NCBI GenBank assembly: GCA_041879425.1
Contig: CP090855.1
Span: forward strand, 682,001 to 746,000
Source of the DNA: Vibrio pomeroyi
GTDB lineage: Bacteria; Pseudomonadota; Gammaproteobacteria; Enterobacterales; Vibrionaceae
DNA length: 64,000 nt
Direction of reading: 5' to 3'
Under the pieces are notes generated by a model, which saw nothing but the letters and a program-made list of their open reading frames with translations, searched no databases and had not been told where the DNA came from. Shown in pieces: positions 54,155-62,161 of the stretch; the stretch's first letter is position 1; every line of letters begins with the position of its first letter. The position numbers and the translations under genes were made by a program.

Positions 54155-54454
54155 ATGAGCCAAGATATGGGTAACAACGATGTATGTGAGGCTTGCGGCT
54201 GCGCAGGTGAAATCGGGTTCATCATTAAAGAAGGCGACGATGTTGCTGAAGTAACGGTTTACGGTAACTCTAAAGCAATCATTGAAACTGAGTTTGCTAA
54301 ATACGTTGAGCTTGCTAAACAAGTGTCTAGCAATGTTGAATTTGAAGCGTCAGAGATGACAGAAGAAAGCACGGAATTGCATGCTCGCTTTAAATTTGAA
54401 GTCAGCGCTGAAAAGATTATTTTTGAACTTAAGACTCGCTCTCTAGCGCGTTAA
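54155..54454 (+). CDS. DUF406 (YfcZ/YiiS) family protein
   Basis: ATG 54155 (MSQDMGNNDVCEACGCAGEIG) has AGAGG seven bases upstream, giving 99 residues; the frame extends to 54113 without an RBS. The cysteine cluster CEACGCAGEIGFI near the start, the central VYGNSKAIIETEFAKYVELA (in part) and the terminal FKFEVSAEKIIFELKTR (in part) match the YfcZ/YiiS family of small cytoplasmic proteins of unknown function. A bidirectional terminator follows. Confidence 0.85.
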   Translation: MSQDMGNNDVCEACGCAGEIGFIIKEGDDVAEVTVYGNSKAIIETEFAKYVELAKQVSSNVEFEASEMTEESTELHARFKFEVSAEKIIFELKTRSLAR

Positions 54455-54476
54455 TATAAGCATTCATATTCTTATT

Positions 54477-54508
54477 AAAAGACGAGTAACTTTACTCGTC
54501 TTTTTTTA
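54477..54508. terminator. Bidirectional rho-independent terminator
   Basis: AAAAGACGAGT pairs with ACTCGTCTTTT between the convergent DUF406 and DUF1496 genes. It overlaps the last codons of the DUF1496 gene. Confidence 0.9.
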
Positions 54509-54773
54509 TTTCAATCCAAGCCAGTGAACCGTTTTGCTCAAAATCGTTTTCTGCAGCGCACCGAATCACGACACCACCAACCTCTAACACTGCACCGACG
54601 CTGTAAGCTTTATCATCGTAATAACAAACTCGTTGCGGTTGTCCGCCTTGAGTCACCAATACTGCAGCCTTTGCGGGTGTTGAAATTACTTTGTTCGCAC
54701 TTACAGACATAGAGCCAAACATCGAAGTTGCAACCAGAAAGACCTTAATTATTTGGGTGTTTACTCTAATCAT
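54492..54773 (-). CDS. DUF1496 (YnjH-like) exported protein
   Basis: The probable start is ATG 54773 (MIRVNTQIIKVFLVATSMFG), with GCAGG upstream; an earlier in-frame ATG at 54788 also exists. A signal peptide ends near SVSANKV. The mature part contains RVCYYDDKAYSVGAVLEVGGVVIRC (in part), the hallmark of DUF1496, with two conserved cysteines probably disulfide-bonded in the periplasm. Function unknown. The terminator it shares with the DUF406 gene overlaps its last codons. Confidence 0.82.
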   Translation of the reverse strand: MIRVNTQIIKVFLVATSMFGSMSVSANKVISTPAKAAVLVTQGGQPQRVCYYDDKAYSVGAVLEVGGVVIRCAAENDFEQNGSLAWIEIKKDE

Positions 54774-54891
54774 TGATTTACCTGCCATTATCGCTTAATT
54801 CCTCTTTCACCTACCGCCAAATGGGTAAAACACTATGCGAGAATAATTTTTCCATTATAGTGTTAGCGTCTATCGTAATAAGAAGCCCGTT

Positions 54892-55491
54892 ATGCTCAGA
54901 ATAATTGCACTTATTATTGGTTCTCTAACCATAACAAATGTCAGTGCTGAACCACTCGATCACTATCAAATATTGAACCATCTCGATAATTACGGAAACT
55001 TATATCTACGTAATAAGCCATATACCTCGCTTCCAACGGGCTTAGTGGTCGATGGCAATCTCAATATCGAAAACACGGCGATCACACGCCTACCTAAAGG
55101 GTTAGAAGTTAACGGCAGCCTAAAAGCCTCTAACAGTCAGTTAACCAGGGTAGCATCCGGCGTAAAAATCAAAGGCTATGCCGATTTGATTGGCAGCCAA
55201 ATTACCAGTTGGCCGAGAGGCGTGCGAGTGGGCGGGTTTATTAACCTCACCGACACCCCACTGCAAAGGCTACCAAATGGCTTTCGAGTGAGAGGTGACT
55301 TAAGCGTGATTCGTACCCCTTTAACAGAGCTACCCAACGGAATCGTGATTGACGGTGATTTATACATCGGAGGCTCAGCTATTACAGCGTTTCCCGATAC
55401 CATGACCGTCAGAGGTAATATCTACTTAGGCGGCAACACCGTGACCACATGGCCAACTAATCTAGATCTGGGTGGCGCAGTCGCTCGCTAA
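54892..55491 (+). CDS. Exported solenoid protein with seven 20-residue repeats
   Basis: A 199-residue protein with a signal peptide (residues 1-18). From about residue 48 the chain is an exact 20-residue repeat with the pattern LPxGLxVxGxLxxxxTxIxx: units begin at LPTGLVV, LPKGLEV, VASGVKI, WPRGVRV, LPNGFRV, LPNGIVI and FPDTMTV, ending at WPTNLDL. Each repeat has the LPxG corner and a VxGxLxI strand, like a compact leucine-rich-repeat or beta-helix. A stacked solenoid in the periplasm or on the surface is likely. No catalytic motif; no known family that I can name with certainty. A terminator follows. Confidence 0.72.
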   Translation: MLRIIALIIGSLTITNVSAEPLDHYQILNHLDNYGNLYLRNKPYTSLPTGLVVDGNLNIENTAITRLPKGLEVNGSLKASNSQLTRVASGVKIKGYADLIGSQITSWPRGVRVGGFINLTDTPLQRLPNGFRVRGDLSVIRTPLTELPNGIVIDGDLYIGGSAITAFPDTMTVRGNIYLGGNTVTTWPTNLDLGGAVAR

Positions 55492-55540
55492 TCTATCCGA
55501 CAGTTCATCCTCTTTAATGCAAAGATAAAGCAGCAAAAAC

Positions 55541-55566
55541 AAAAAAGGAGCCCAAGGCTCCTTTTT
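55541..55566. terminator. Bidirectional rho-independent terminator
   Basis: AAAAAGGAGCC/GGCTCCTTTTT stem between convergent genes. Confidence 0.9.
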
Positions 55567-55604
55567 CAATCCAATCAACTAATGCTCATTAAGCGAGATG
55601 TTCG

Positions 55605-56711
55605 CTAACCGATGTTCTTCACTGGGTTCGCATAGCTATCAATCAGATATTGACGCGCACCTTTAGGTAAGCTCGATAGTTTCTCTTCAAACTCTTGCTT
55701 AACCGTAGCGGTAATCGACTCGTCTTCTTTATCTGCCGCCAGTAGGTTTACTGGGAACAGTTTGTAATTTTCGTGGATCTGGCGATCGATCTCTTCAGCC
55801 AATGCTTCTGGCGTATCAAAATCTTGGTCGATAACCTGACCGAAACCAACGTGAACGCGACCTTTATTACCGATGATGCCCTGAATGATACTTTCGATAT
55901 CTTCAAACTCACCTTTTTCGTAGCTGCCGTTAACGTCTTTTTCAAAAAGTTCGATGGCTTTAGCCGTATCACACGGATCGTTTTCGTAAGAAATAGCGAC
56001 CGGTACGATCTTCAATGATTTAACATACTCGGGGAAAGCGATCTTCTGCTTACGTCCTTCAACGTGGAACATCTTCAAGATAGCTGGCTCAGTAAAATCG
56101 TTACCGTCTTTAGCACGGCCTTCTTTTTGAGCGATCCAGATAGAGTTACCTGTCTCTAGAGAGTGCTTAATGTAAGAAGACAGTTGGCCTAGCGCTTTCA
56201 TCATTTCACGCGGCCCTTTCAAAGAACGCTTAACAATGAAACTCTTGTTCAAACGCATCAATTCGGTCGCACATGGCTTCTTCAACAGGTTGTCACCAAT
56301 CGCGATGCGACAAGTCTGATGATTATTTTGATGCAGAGCGTAATTTACTAACGCCGGATCCATAGCAATGTCACGATGGTTTGATACAAACAGGTAAGCT
56401 TGATTCGCATCCAGTGACTCTACACCCGTGTACGTCACACCGTTTGTAGTTTTAGCAAGCGTGTCACGTAAGTACTTTTTCACTTCAATCTGAATGGACT
56501 CAACGCTAGTCAGCTTGCTCCACTTCATTTTTAAGTACACACGTAAAATTGGACTCATTAATGCTTTGAACCAAGACGCATGGTTAGAAAAACGGTAGTG
56601 CAGTATCGCACTGATAAATTCTTCATCATTAATAAGGCGGTTTAGTGCCGCTGGAATTTCATCATCGCCGTAAGGACGAATATCAACATATGGATCGGTT
56701 GGAGAGGTCAT
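55605..56711 (-). CDS. PlsC-like glycerophospholipid acyltransferase
   Basis: A 368-residue protein with an LPLAT/PlsC acyltransferase domain: FVSNHRDIAMDPALV at about 108-122 holds the catalytic His112, FIVKRSLKGPREMM a substrate-binding region, and IWIAQKEGRAKDG the EGxR-type motif. In this family the histidine and aspartate are normally four residues apart (HX4D); here D118 is six positions after His112 (five between), with D114 two after. It lacks a clear membrane helix. It probably transfers acyl chains to a lysophospholipid or glycerol-phosphate. Single gene. Confidence 0.8.
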   Translation of the reverse strand: MTSPTDPYVDIRPYGDDEIPAALNRLINDEEFISAILHYRFSNHASWFKALMSPILRVYLKMKWSKLTSVESIQIEVKKYLRDTLAKTTNGVTYTGVESLDANQAYLFVSNHRDIAMDPALVNYALHQNNHQTCRIAIGDNLLKKPCATELMRLNKSFIVKRSLKGPREMMKALGQLSSYIKHSLETGNSIWIAQKEGRAKDGNDFTEPAILKMFHVEGRKQKIAFPEYVKSLKIVPVAISYENDPCDTAKAIELFEKDVNGSYEKGEFEDIESIIQGIIGNKGRVHVGFGQVIDQDFDTPEALAEEIDRQIHENYKLFPVNLLAADKEDESITATVKQEFEEKLSSLPKGARQYLIDSYANPVKNIG

Positions 56712-56886
56712 TTTTTAATTCATATAATAAAAAGCTGGCTCATTCTACGCGTTGTTTTGACTTCTCGCAGCTACAGAGCCCATACTTTTGACAAGGTCAG
56801 ACCAGAAACATTGAAAATCCCCTGTTATTGTTGGCATTCTTTGAGATTAACGGTAATCTTGACGCCCCAAAATTAAGGTACTATCT

Positions 56887-57513
56887 ATGAACTTCGCTAT
56901 TGAATATACATCGGCTTACTTTTCACACTTGGTGATCACACCACGCAAGAAAGTACTTAAACATAGCCTTGTATCGGTTCAAAGTGGCTTGGTTTTGATA
57001 AAGCTGGGTAAACAAGAGTACGCCGTTGAACCAGGACAAAGCGTCTGGATCCCATACGACTGCCTAACATCACTGACCTACTTTCCAAACACTCAGGTTA
57101 ATCGCGTCGACTTTTCTGTGCGTTTGACGGATTCATTCCCAAGACAAGCGGGTTACATTACGCAAACCAACCTCTCTTTGGCGCTACTCGAAAAGCTAGA
57201 ACTGACTAAGTCTCGAACTTCGAGTGCCAACAATACAGAGCAAGCCTGCAAAGATATGCTTTCTGTATTGAAGCAAGAAGTGTTGTCGTTTAAGCCACTG
57301 CTTTGTGAAAGCGCCCTTTCTCAGCGATTCAATCAATGGAACATTGATGATTCTAACCTGCCACAAGAGCACACCTTGGTGATGGTTATGCGCGAAGCGA
57401 AGAAGCGTATGCAGTCAGGTCAGAAGCGAGCAGTTGTAATCGATGATTTGTTCTCAGGAAAAGAAGAAGAGTTTGAACAGCTGTGCATGCTTGTTTTTGG
57501 TGACGAGCTATAA
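56887..57513 (+). CDS. Cupin/AraC-type sensor-domain protein without an HTH
   Basis: A 208-residue protein whose first 110 residues look like the cupin ligand domain of AraC regulators (LIKLGKQEYAVEPGQSVWIPYDCLTSL, in part). The remainder is helical (EQACKDMLSVLKQEVLSF; VVIDDLFSGKEEEFEQLC). The two-HTH AraC DNA-binding domain expected after a cupin is absent, so DNA binding is doubtful. It may act through protein contacts or be a shortened regulator. A terminator follows at 57556. Confidence 0.55.
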   Translation: MNFAIEYTSAYFSHLVITPRKKVLKHSLVSVQSGLVLIKLGKQEYAVEPGQSVWIPYDCLTSLTYFPNTQVNRVDFSVRLTDSFPRQAGYITQTNLSLALLEKLELTKSRTSSANNTEQACKDMLSVLKQEVLSFKPLLCESALSQRFNQWNIDDSNLPQEHTLVMVMREAKKRMQSGQKRAVVIDDLFSGKEEEFEQLCMLVFGDEL

Positions 57514-57555
57514 GCGCCAAAAGACTCAGAAGACTGAAAATCTCGTCCAGATACT

Positions 57556-57592
57556 AAAAAGCCGCAAAAACTGAGTTTTTGCGGCTTTTTTA
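57556..57592. terminator. Bidirectional rho-independent terminator
   Basis: AAAAAGCCGCAAAAA pairs with TTTTTGCGGCTTTTT, between convergent genes. Confidence 0.93.
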
Positions 57593-57641
57593 ATTCTTTA
57601 ACGTTTGTTCTAGGTTCAGAGCAAACCTTCGGCTTTTTCCC

Positions 57642-58130
57642 TTAAAAAGGTAATTCAACCTGCATCATTAGGTCGGCATCACGCGAGTCGTGCCAACGGT
57701 AGTCAAAGCGCATACGAGGTTGCCCTTCGACCTTTTCACCAAAACCAATGCTGAGTTGTAAGCCATGGTTTAGCAGCCACTCCTCTGTAGACATATCATA
57801 CTGCTCGTCTTCCAGATCTTCAGGAAACCACATCCCCAAACCTACATAGTTTGATTCGATGCTTTGTGTCAGTAGCGGTGCGTCTTTACTTTGAAGTACC
57901 CAGTCAGACCAATAATCAGGTGTACTCTGCGCTTCTTCATCGCTCAGCCCACTGATTTCCATCATACGTTGGCCAAAAGACTCAATGCTCGAAGAAAAGT
58001 CCAAACAGTTGTCGTCATCAGAAGCCAGCATGATCGAATCTAAGCTAAAAAAATCACATTCAGCATAAGCAGGCATACTGCATGCTGCCATGATCAACGT
58101 CGCTGGTATCGCGCGCTTTAGCATAGTCAT
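57642..58130 (-). CDS. Exported hypothetical protein, 162 aa
   Basis: ATG 58130 (or 58124) follows AAGAGG. The signal peptide MTMLKRAIPATLIMAACSMPAYAECD has an AYA cleavage site, not a true lipobox. The acidic mature part contains YWSDWVLQSKDAPLL, WFPEDLEDEQYDMSTEEWLLNHG (in part), and a C-terminal beta-type segment (MRFDYRWHDSRDADLMMQVELPF, in part) ending in phenylalanine. It may be periplasmic or outer-membrane associated. No family recognised. It lies 22 bp after the NadD-like gene on the same strand and may be co-transcribed with it. Confidence 0.6.
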   Translation of the reverse strand: MTMLKRAIPATLIMAACSMPAYAECDFFSLDSIMLASDDDNCLDFSSSIESFGQRMMEISGLSDEEAQSTPDYWSDWVLQSKDAPLLTQSIESNYVGLGMWFPEDLEDEQYDMSTEEWLLNHGLQLSIGFGEKVEGQPRMRFDYRWHDSRDADLMMQVELPF

Positions 58131-58152
58131 CAGACCTCTTGAATTAGTGAAT

Positions 58153-58674
58153 CTACATTATTGTATACAGTCCACTATCTTGCAACATCTTTGTAACTGA
58201 CTTTGTACTCAGTTTTGATACATCGCTTCCACTTATCAATGCATTACGAATGTCTGTGCTGCGGATCTTCACCTTCTCTGGACAAGCCATTACAGACCAT
58301 CGTTCGGTAATCTCACCTGATTTATAGAAAGATGAAAACTTGAAGAAGTTGTCCGGCCCAATCACAAACGTAAGTTCAGCGTCACCATGTAACTTTTGTA
58401 ATTCACTGAGTACAGCATAAGTTGTCACACTTTCACCGGGCGTAAACAAACTCTTTTCGATCAATGATAGTTCAACTTGACCCAATGAAAGATCACTAAT
58501 AAATGCGTTAACTAACTGACATCTCGTATCAAAGTCTAGCATCTCTTTTCCCCAAGCATGGGCAATACTTGGAACCAGTAGAATTTTGTCAAAGTGAGCC
58601 AACGAATCAATCACACTTTTATGCCCTAGGCTCGGTGGGTTAAACGCACTACCGAAAATGGCTATTTTTTCCAT
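58153..58674 (-). CDS. NadD-like nicotinate-nucleotide adenylyltransferase
   Basis: The 173-residue protein has the nucleotidyltransferase HxGH-type site GSAFNPPSLGHKSV (GxFxPxxxGH variant) at the N-terminus and the ISTxxR-like KIRSTDIRNALISG near the C-terminus. The length is shorter than classical NadD (about 210). It joins ATP to (nicotinate) mononucleotide in NAD synthesis. It is divergent from nadE, with 109 bp between the starts, supporting an NAD function. A main nadD elsewhere is likely, making this a second, possibly salvage-type enzyme. Confidence 0.78.
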   Translation of the reverse strand: MEKIAIFGSAFNPPSLGHKSVIDSLAHFDKILLVPSIAHAWGKEMLDFDTRCQLVNAFISDLSLGQVELSLIEKSLFTPGESVTTYAVLSELQKLHGDAELTFVIGPDNFFKFSSFYKSGEITERWSVMACPEKVKIRSTDIRNALISGSDVSKLSTKSVTKMLQDSGLYTIM

Positions 58675-58783
58675 TATTTATTACTGCCTTCTCTTTCTAA
58701 GCTTGTGCAAAGAGGTTTTTAAATCGGATGATTTAGGTATGATAACACTAGATTTTTAATTTGCTTGCAGGAAAGGAATACGA

Positions 58784-59614
58784 ATGGAACAGTTAATTCG
58801 TGACGAAATGCGCGTACTACCTTCAATTGACCCTCACTTCGAAGTGACTCGTCGTGTGGACTTTATTAAAACGAAACTTCAGCAGTCAGGCTGCAAGTCT
58901 CTGATCCTTGGTATCAGTGGCGGTGTAGACTCAACGACCTGTGGCCGTTTGGCACAGATGGCCGTTGATAGCCTGAATGAAAACTCTGGCAGCAACGACT
59001 ACCAATTCATTGCGGTTCGCCTACCTTACGGCGAGCAAAAAGATGAAGACGAAGCACAACTTGCTCTCTCTTTCATCCAGCCTTCTCAATCTGTTTCTGT
59101 AAACATCAAAGCGGGTGTTGATGGGCTTCACGCTGCATCTCACGTTGCACTTGAAGGTACAGGTTTGCTACCAACAGACTCAGCAAAAATCGACTTTGTG
59201 AAAGGTAATGTGAAAGCTCGCGCTCGCATGATCGCACAATACGAAATTGCGGGGTACGTTGGCGGTCTTGTGATCGGCACTGACCACTCAGCAGAAAACA
59301 TCACTGGCTTCTACACCAAACACGGTGACGGTGCATGTGATTTAGCGCCTTTGTTTGGCCTGAACAAGCGTCAAGTTCGTGAACTTGCAGCAACGCTAGG
59401 TGCGCCAGAGCTATTGGTTAAGAAAGTTCCTACTGCCGACCTAGAAGAGCTTGATCCACAAAAAGCCGACGAAGCAGCATTGAACCTTTCTTACGACCAA
59501 ATCGATGATTTCCTCGAAGGTAAAGATGTCCCTCAAGACGTGTCTGACCGCTTAGTAGGTATCTACAAAGCAACACAACATAAGCGTCAACCGATCCCAA
59601 CGATCTACGATTAA
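58784..59614 (+). CDS. nadE: NadE, ammonia-dependent NAD+ synthetase
   Basis: The 276-residue protein has the PP-loop SGGVDST at 45-51, the ARARMIAQYEIA segment and the IGTDHSAENITGFYTKHGDGACDLAPL active-site loop (in part). It lacks a glutaminase domain, so it uses free ammonia. It converts deamido-NAD to NAD in the cytoplasm. RBS AGGAAAGGA lies upstream. It is divergent from the NadD-like gene, and a terminator follows. Confidence 0.95.
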   Translation: MEQLIRDEMRVLPSIDPHFEVTRRVDFIKTKLQQSGCKSLILGISGGVDSTTCGRLAQMAVDSLNENSGSNDYQFIAVRLPYGEQKDEDEAQLALSFIQPSQSVSVNIKAGVDGLHAASHVALEGTGLLPTDSAKIDFVKGNVKARARMIAQYEIAGYVGGLVIGTDHSAENITGFYTKHGDGACDLAPLFGLNKRQVRELAATLGAPELLVKKVPTADLEELDPQKADEAALNLSYDQIDDFLEGKDVPQDVSDRLVGIYKATQHKRQPIPTIYD

Positions 59615-59637
59615 TTATCTGAATTAGTCTTAGACTC

Positions 59638-59680
59638 AAAAAAGCCGGAAGTTCATTTCAGTGAACTTCCGGCCTTTTCT
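59638..59680. terminator. Bidirectional rho-independent terminator
   Basis: AAAGCCGGAAGTTCA pairs with TGAACTTCCGGCCTTTT, with small mismatches, between convergent nadE and the MOSC fusion gene. Confidence 0.9.
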
Positions 59681-59720
59681 ATTAAATACGCTTTTCTTAC
59701 TGGTCTTCCGACCTACCGAG

Positions 59721-61592
59721 TTAGTCTACAACTTCGATATCGGTTTGAGGCACACTGCAACACGCCAGTATTTGTCCCATGTTGCGTTCATGTTCTTGCA
59801 GCGCTGGTACATCCGGTTGATGAACTTGCCCTGACTCAAGAGTCACTTTACAAGCACCACAAAAACCCGCACGACAGCTTGATGCAATGGATACACCCGC
59901 CGACTCAGCTTGCTCTAGTAAAGTAGACTGGTTATTACCTTCGAATAGGTAGCCGTTAACACTCAGCTGTAGCTGCTTCACCGCCTCTTCCGTTGATTGT
60001 GCGACACCAAATGCTTCTTGATGATAATGCTGAGGATTCAGGCCCATTTGAATAAGTAGTTTTTTGGCATTATCCATAAAGCCATCAGGACCACACACGA
60101 AGGCTTGGCGTTTATGAAGCGCGTCAATTTTCGCGACATGCGAAACGCTCAAACGACCAGACAAACCATCCCACTCTTTCGTTGGTTGACTCAATGAATA
60201 GATCACACGTAAGCCTTTGTGCTCTTTGGCGATCTGATCAATCTCAGTTTGATAAGGAATATCTTCTTCGCTGCTGCATTGATGATAGAAAACCACATCA
60301 TTAATCTGACCATGGTCTGCTAAATAACGAAGCATCGACAGCATAGGCGTGATACCACTGCCCGCAGAAAGCAATAATAACGGGTGCGTTGGGTTCTCTT
60401 CTAAATAGAAAGCACCATCAGGGTTTTGCGCTACTAAGGTATCGCCAACTTGGAAATGGTCGTTTAACCAATTAGAGATTTGACCATCATCGACACGCTT
60501 CACTGAAATCGCTAAGCGACCCGCTCGTGACGGGCTAGAAGATAAGGTGTAACGACGAGAAACCTTCTCGCCATCAATCGCCATTTCAATCGGTAGATGT
60601 TGTCCCGGTTGATAACTTGGTAGTGAGTGGTTCTCTTTCGCTGGCTCCAGCCAAAACGTTGTAAAGTCGCGAGCGATCTCTTCACGTTCAACACAGGTTA
60701 AATGCAGCGACTCCACCCATGTGTCTTCGTAAAGCTCTTTCTCTTTGGTTTCGAGCACCTCAACCACATCACCGGCTTTGATTAAACCTTCATTTTTGGC
60801 CACTAGGTTTTGACCAAAGAACACGCCACCACGCTCATTGGCTCTGAAAGTCGAGAAGGTATTGAGCGGCTCTTTTGTTGCTCTAAATTCGCCACGTTCA
60901 ACATCAACTGTAGTCAAAATACAGCGCTCACAAGGTTTCACTGCTTCGAACTCAACTTCGCCGATTCGAATACGCTTCCAACCATCTTCTGCGAAGGCTT
61001 CTGTATTAGAAACAACAAAATTGGTACGGAATTGACCCATCGAATGGACTTCAGGACTACGGCGATTCAGCTCATCAAGTGATGCTTGGCTGATCACCAA
61101 CATTGGATAGCCATCAGCAAAGCTTACATTCTGGCCGAGTTTTTCTCGAACGCGATTCGATTGCTCGCCAGAGAACAATAACTCCACACGAACACCCAAC
61201 ACGTCACTGAACCAATCATCGGCTTCATCGTTAGTGGTGTAAGCGGTGAAGCTGTCTTTCCAAACCGTCGCTGGCGCTTCTTGCATCTTGAAGTTCGCGT
61301 ATTTTAGTCGCAGCGGTTCTTTGCCTTCATAAGTGAAAATCAAACCGTCTGGTTGCAAGCTTGAAGATACCTTAACCATCTTCGGGTACTTACGTGCCGT
61401 GACCATTGAACCATCAGCCAATGCCAACATAAAACGTCTGTCGAAGGTAAGGCCTTGTTTTTCGACCCAAGCAGAAGAGAGCGAGATGCCGCCCACAGAT
61501 TTTACCGGAAACACATTGATTTGAGATAAGGAAGGCTGTTGACCTGAAGCTTTTTGAGCTAAAGCCCTTTGACCTGAAGATAGCTGCGACAT
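59721..61592 (-). CDS. MOSC domain - ferredoxin-NAD(P)H reductase - 2Fe-2S fusion protein
   Basis: The 623-residue protein joins three parts. An N-terminal YcbX-like MOSC module (about 20-285: INVFPVKSVGGISL, GQFRTNFVV, and the molybdenum-type cysteine in KPCERCILTTVD) is followed by an FAD/NAD(P)-binding reductase (about 295-530: RRYTLSSSPS, LLSAGSGITPMLSML, FVCGPDGFM). The C-terminal plant-type ferredoxin domain (about 540-623) has CRAGFCGAC and a last Cys in ACC. E. coli YcbX has MOSC plus 2Fe-2S only and reduces N-hydroxylated bases with CysJ. Here an own NAD(P)H reductase is built in. Confidence 0.85.
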   Translation of the reverse strand: MSQLSSGQRALAQKASGQQPSLSQINVFPVKSVGGISLSSAWVEKQGLTFDRRFMLALADGSMVTARKYPKMVKVSSSLQPDGLIFTYEGKEPLRLKYANFKMQEAPATVWKDSFTAYTTNDEADDWFSDVLGVRVELLFSGEQSNRVREKLGQNVSFADGYPMLVISQASLDELNRRSPEVHSMGQFRTNFVVSNTEAFAEDGWKRIRIGEVEFEAVKPCERCILTTVDVERGEFRATKEPLNTFSTFRANERGGVFFGQNLVAKNEGLIKAGDVVEVLETKEKELYEDTWVESLHLTCVEREEIARDFTTFWLEPAKENHSLPSYQPGQHLPIEMAIDGEKVSRRYTLSSSPSRAGRLAISVKRVDDGQISNWLNDHFQVGDTLVAQNPDGAFYLEENPTHPLLLLSAGSGITPMLSMLRYLADHGQINDVVFYHQCSSEEDIPYQTEIDQIAKEHKGLRVIYSLSQPTKEWDGLSGRLSVSHVAKIDALHKRQAFVCGPDGFMDNAKKLLIQMGLNPQHYHQEAFGVAQSTEEAVKQLQLSVNGYLFEGNNQSTLLEQAESAGVSIASSCRAGFCGACKVTLESGQVHQPDVPALQEHERNMGQILACCSVPQTDIEVVD

Positions 61593-61810
61593 AACGATTC
61601 CAATGTTTTGTTGTTTGTCCCAATGCTAACAAATGGTTATAAATAGATAAACTGGCAGGCATTAAACACTTGATACTAAGCTAATATCTTGAGATGTTTA
61701 AACGACTGTCTTCTATACATAAAGACAGCAATGCATTAACACTCTCCAGACGTTCTATAATTTGAACAGGGTTACCGCATTGAACTTTCATTGAATAAAA
61801 AGGATTTATC

Positions 61811-61969
61811 ATGAACAAACTCGTCATTATCATTTTATGTGTACTGCTTCCGCCTGTTGGCGTGTTTTTCGCTCGTGGCGCAGGTAAAGATTTGCTAATT
61901 AACATTGTCCTTACCTTCTTCTTCTGGGTACCGGGAATGATTCACGGGCTCTGGGTAGCCACCCGCTAA
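61811..61969 (+). CDS. YqaE/Pmp3-family membrane peptide, 52 aa
   Basis: A short gene with ATG 61811 after AAAGGATTTATC (strong RBS) and a TATAAT at 61756. The 52-residue product has two membrane helices (about 3-18 and 28-50) with the family core LLPPVGVFFARG and LLINIVLTFFFWVPGMIHGLW (in part). Pmp3/YqaE peptides are linked to membrane potential and stress tolerance. It is a single gene 192 bp upstream of pyrC and has no obvious terminator before the pyrC leader, so read-through into pyrC is possible. Confidence 0.9.
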   Translation: MNKLVIIILCVLLPPVGVFFARGAGKDLLINIVLTFFFWVPGMIHGLWVATR

Positions 61970-62040
61970 CCCGTCTTCAAAAATAAATACCGAATAAAAT
62001 ACTTAGAAAAACAAGCTCCTAACCCTGAAGAGTTAAAAAT

Positions 62041-62158
62041 AGGATGAAATGAAAGTGCTTTTCCACTATCATCCTGTCGCCTAAACGTAAGCGATTGCTT
62101 TCACAGATTTCGCCGAGTTTAGGCTCCAACTACATAACACTTCAAATGGTGGGAGCCT
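62041..62158 (+). promoter_or_regulatory. Structured pyrC leader with competing hairpins
   Basis: P1: AGGATG (62041) pairs with CATCCT (62070-62075), with inner AGTG/CACT. P2: GCCTAAAC (62079-62086) pairs with GTTTAGGC (62117-62124) and encloses a small AAGC/GCTT hairpin. P3: AGGCTCC (62121-62127) pairs with GGAGCCT (62152-62158). P3 covers the pyrC Shine-Dalgarno (GGGAG), and P2 and P3 share bases 62121-62124, so they cannot form together. This is the logic of a translational switch. The E. coli pyrC precedent is a single SD-masking hairpin set by start-site choice; the ligand or signal here is unknown. Confidence 0.6.
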
Positions 62159-62161
62159 TCA

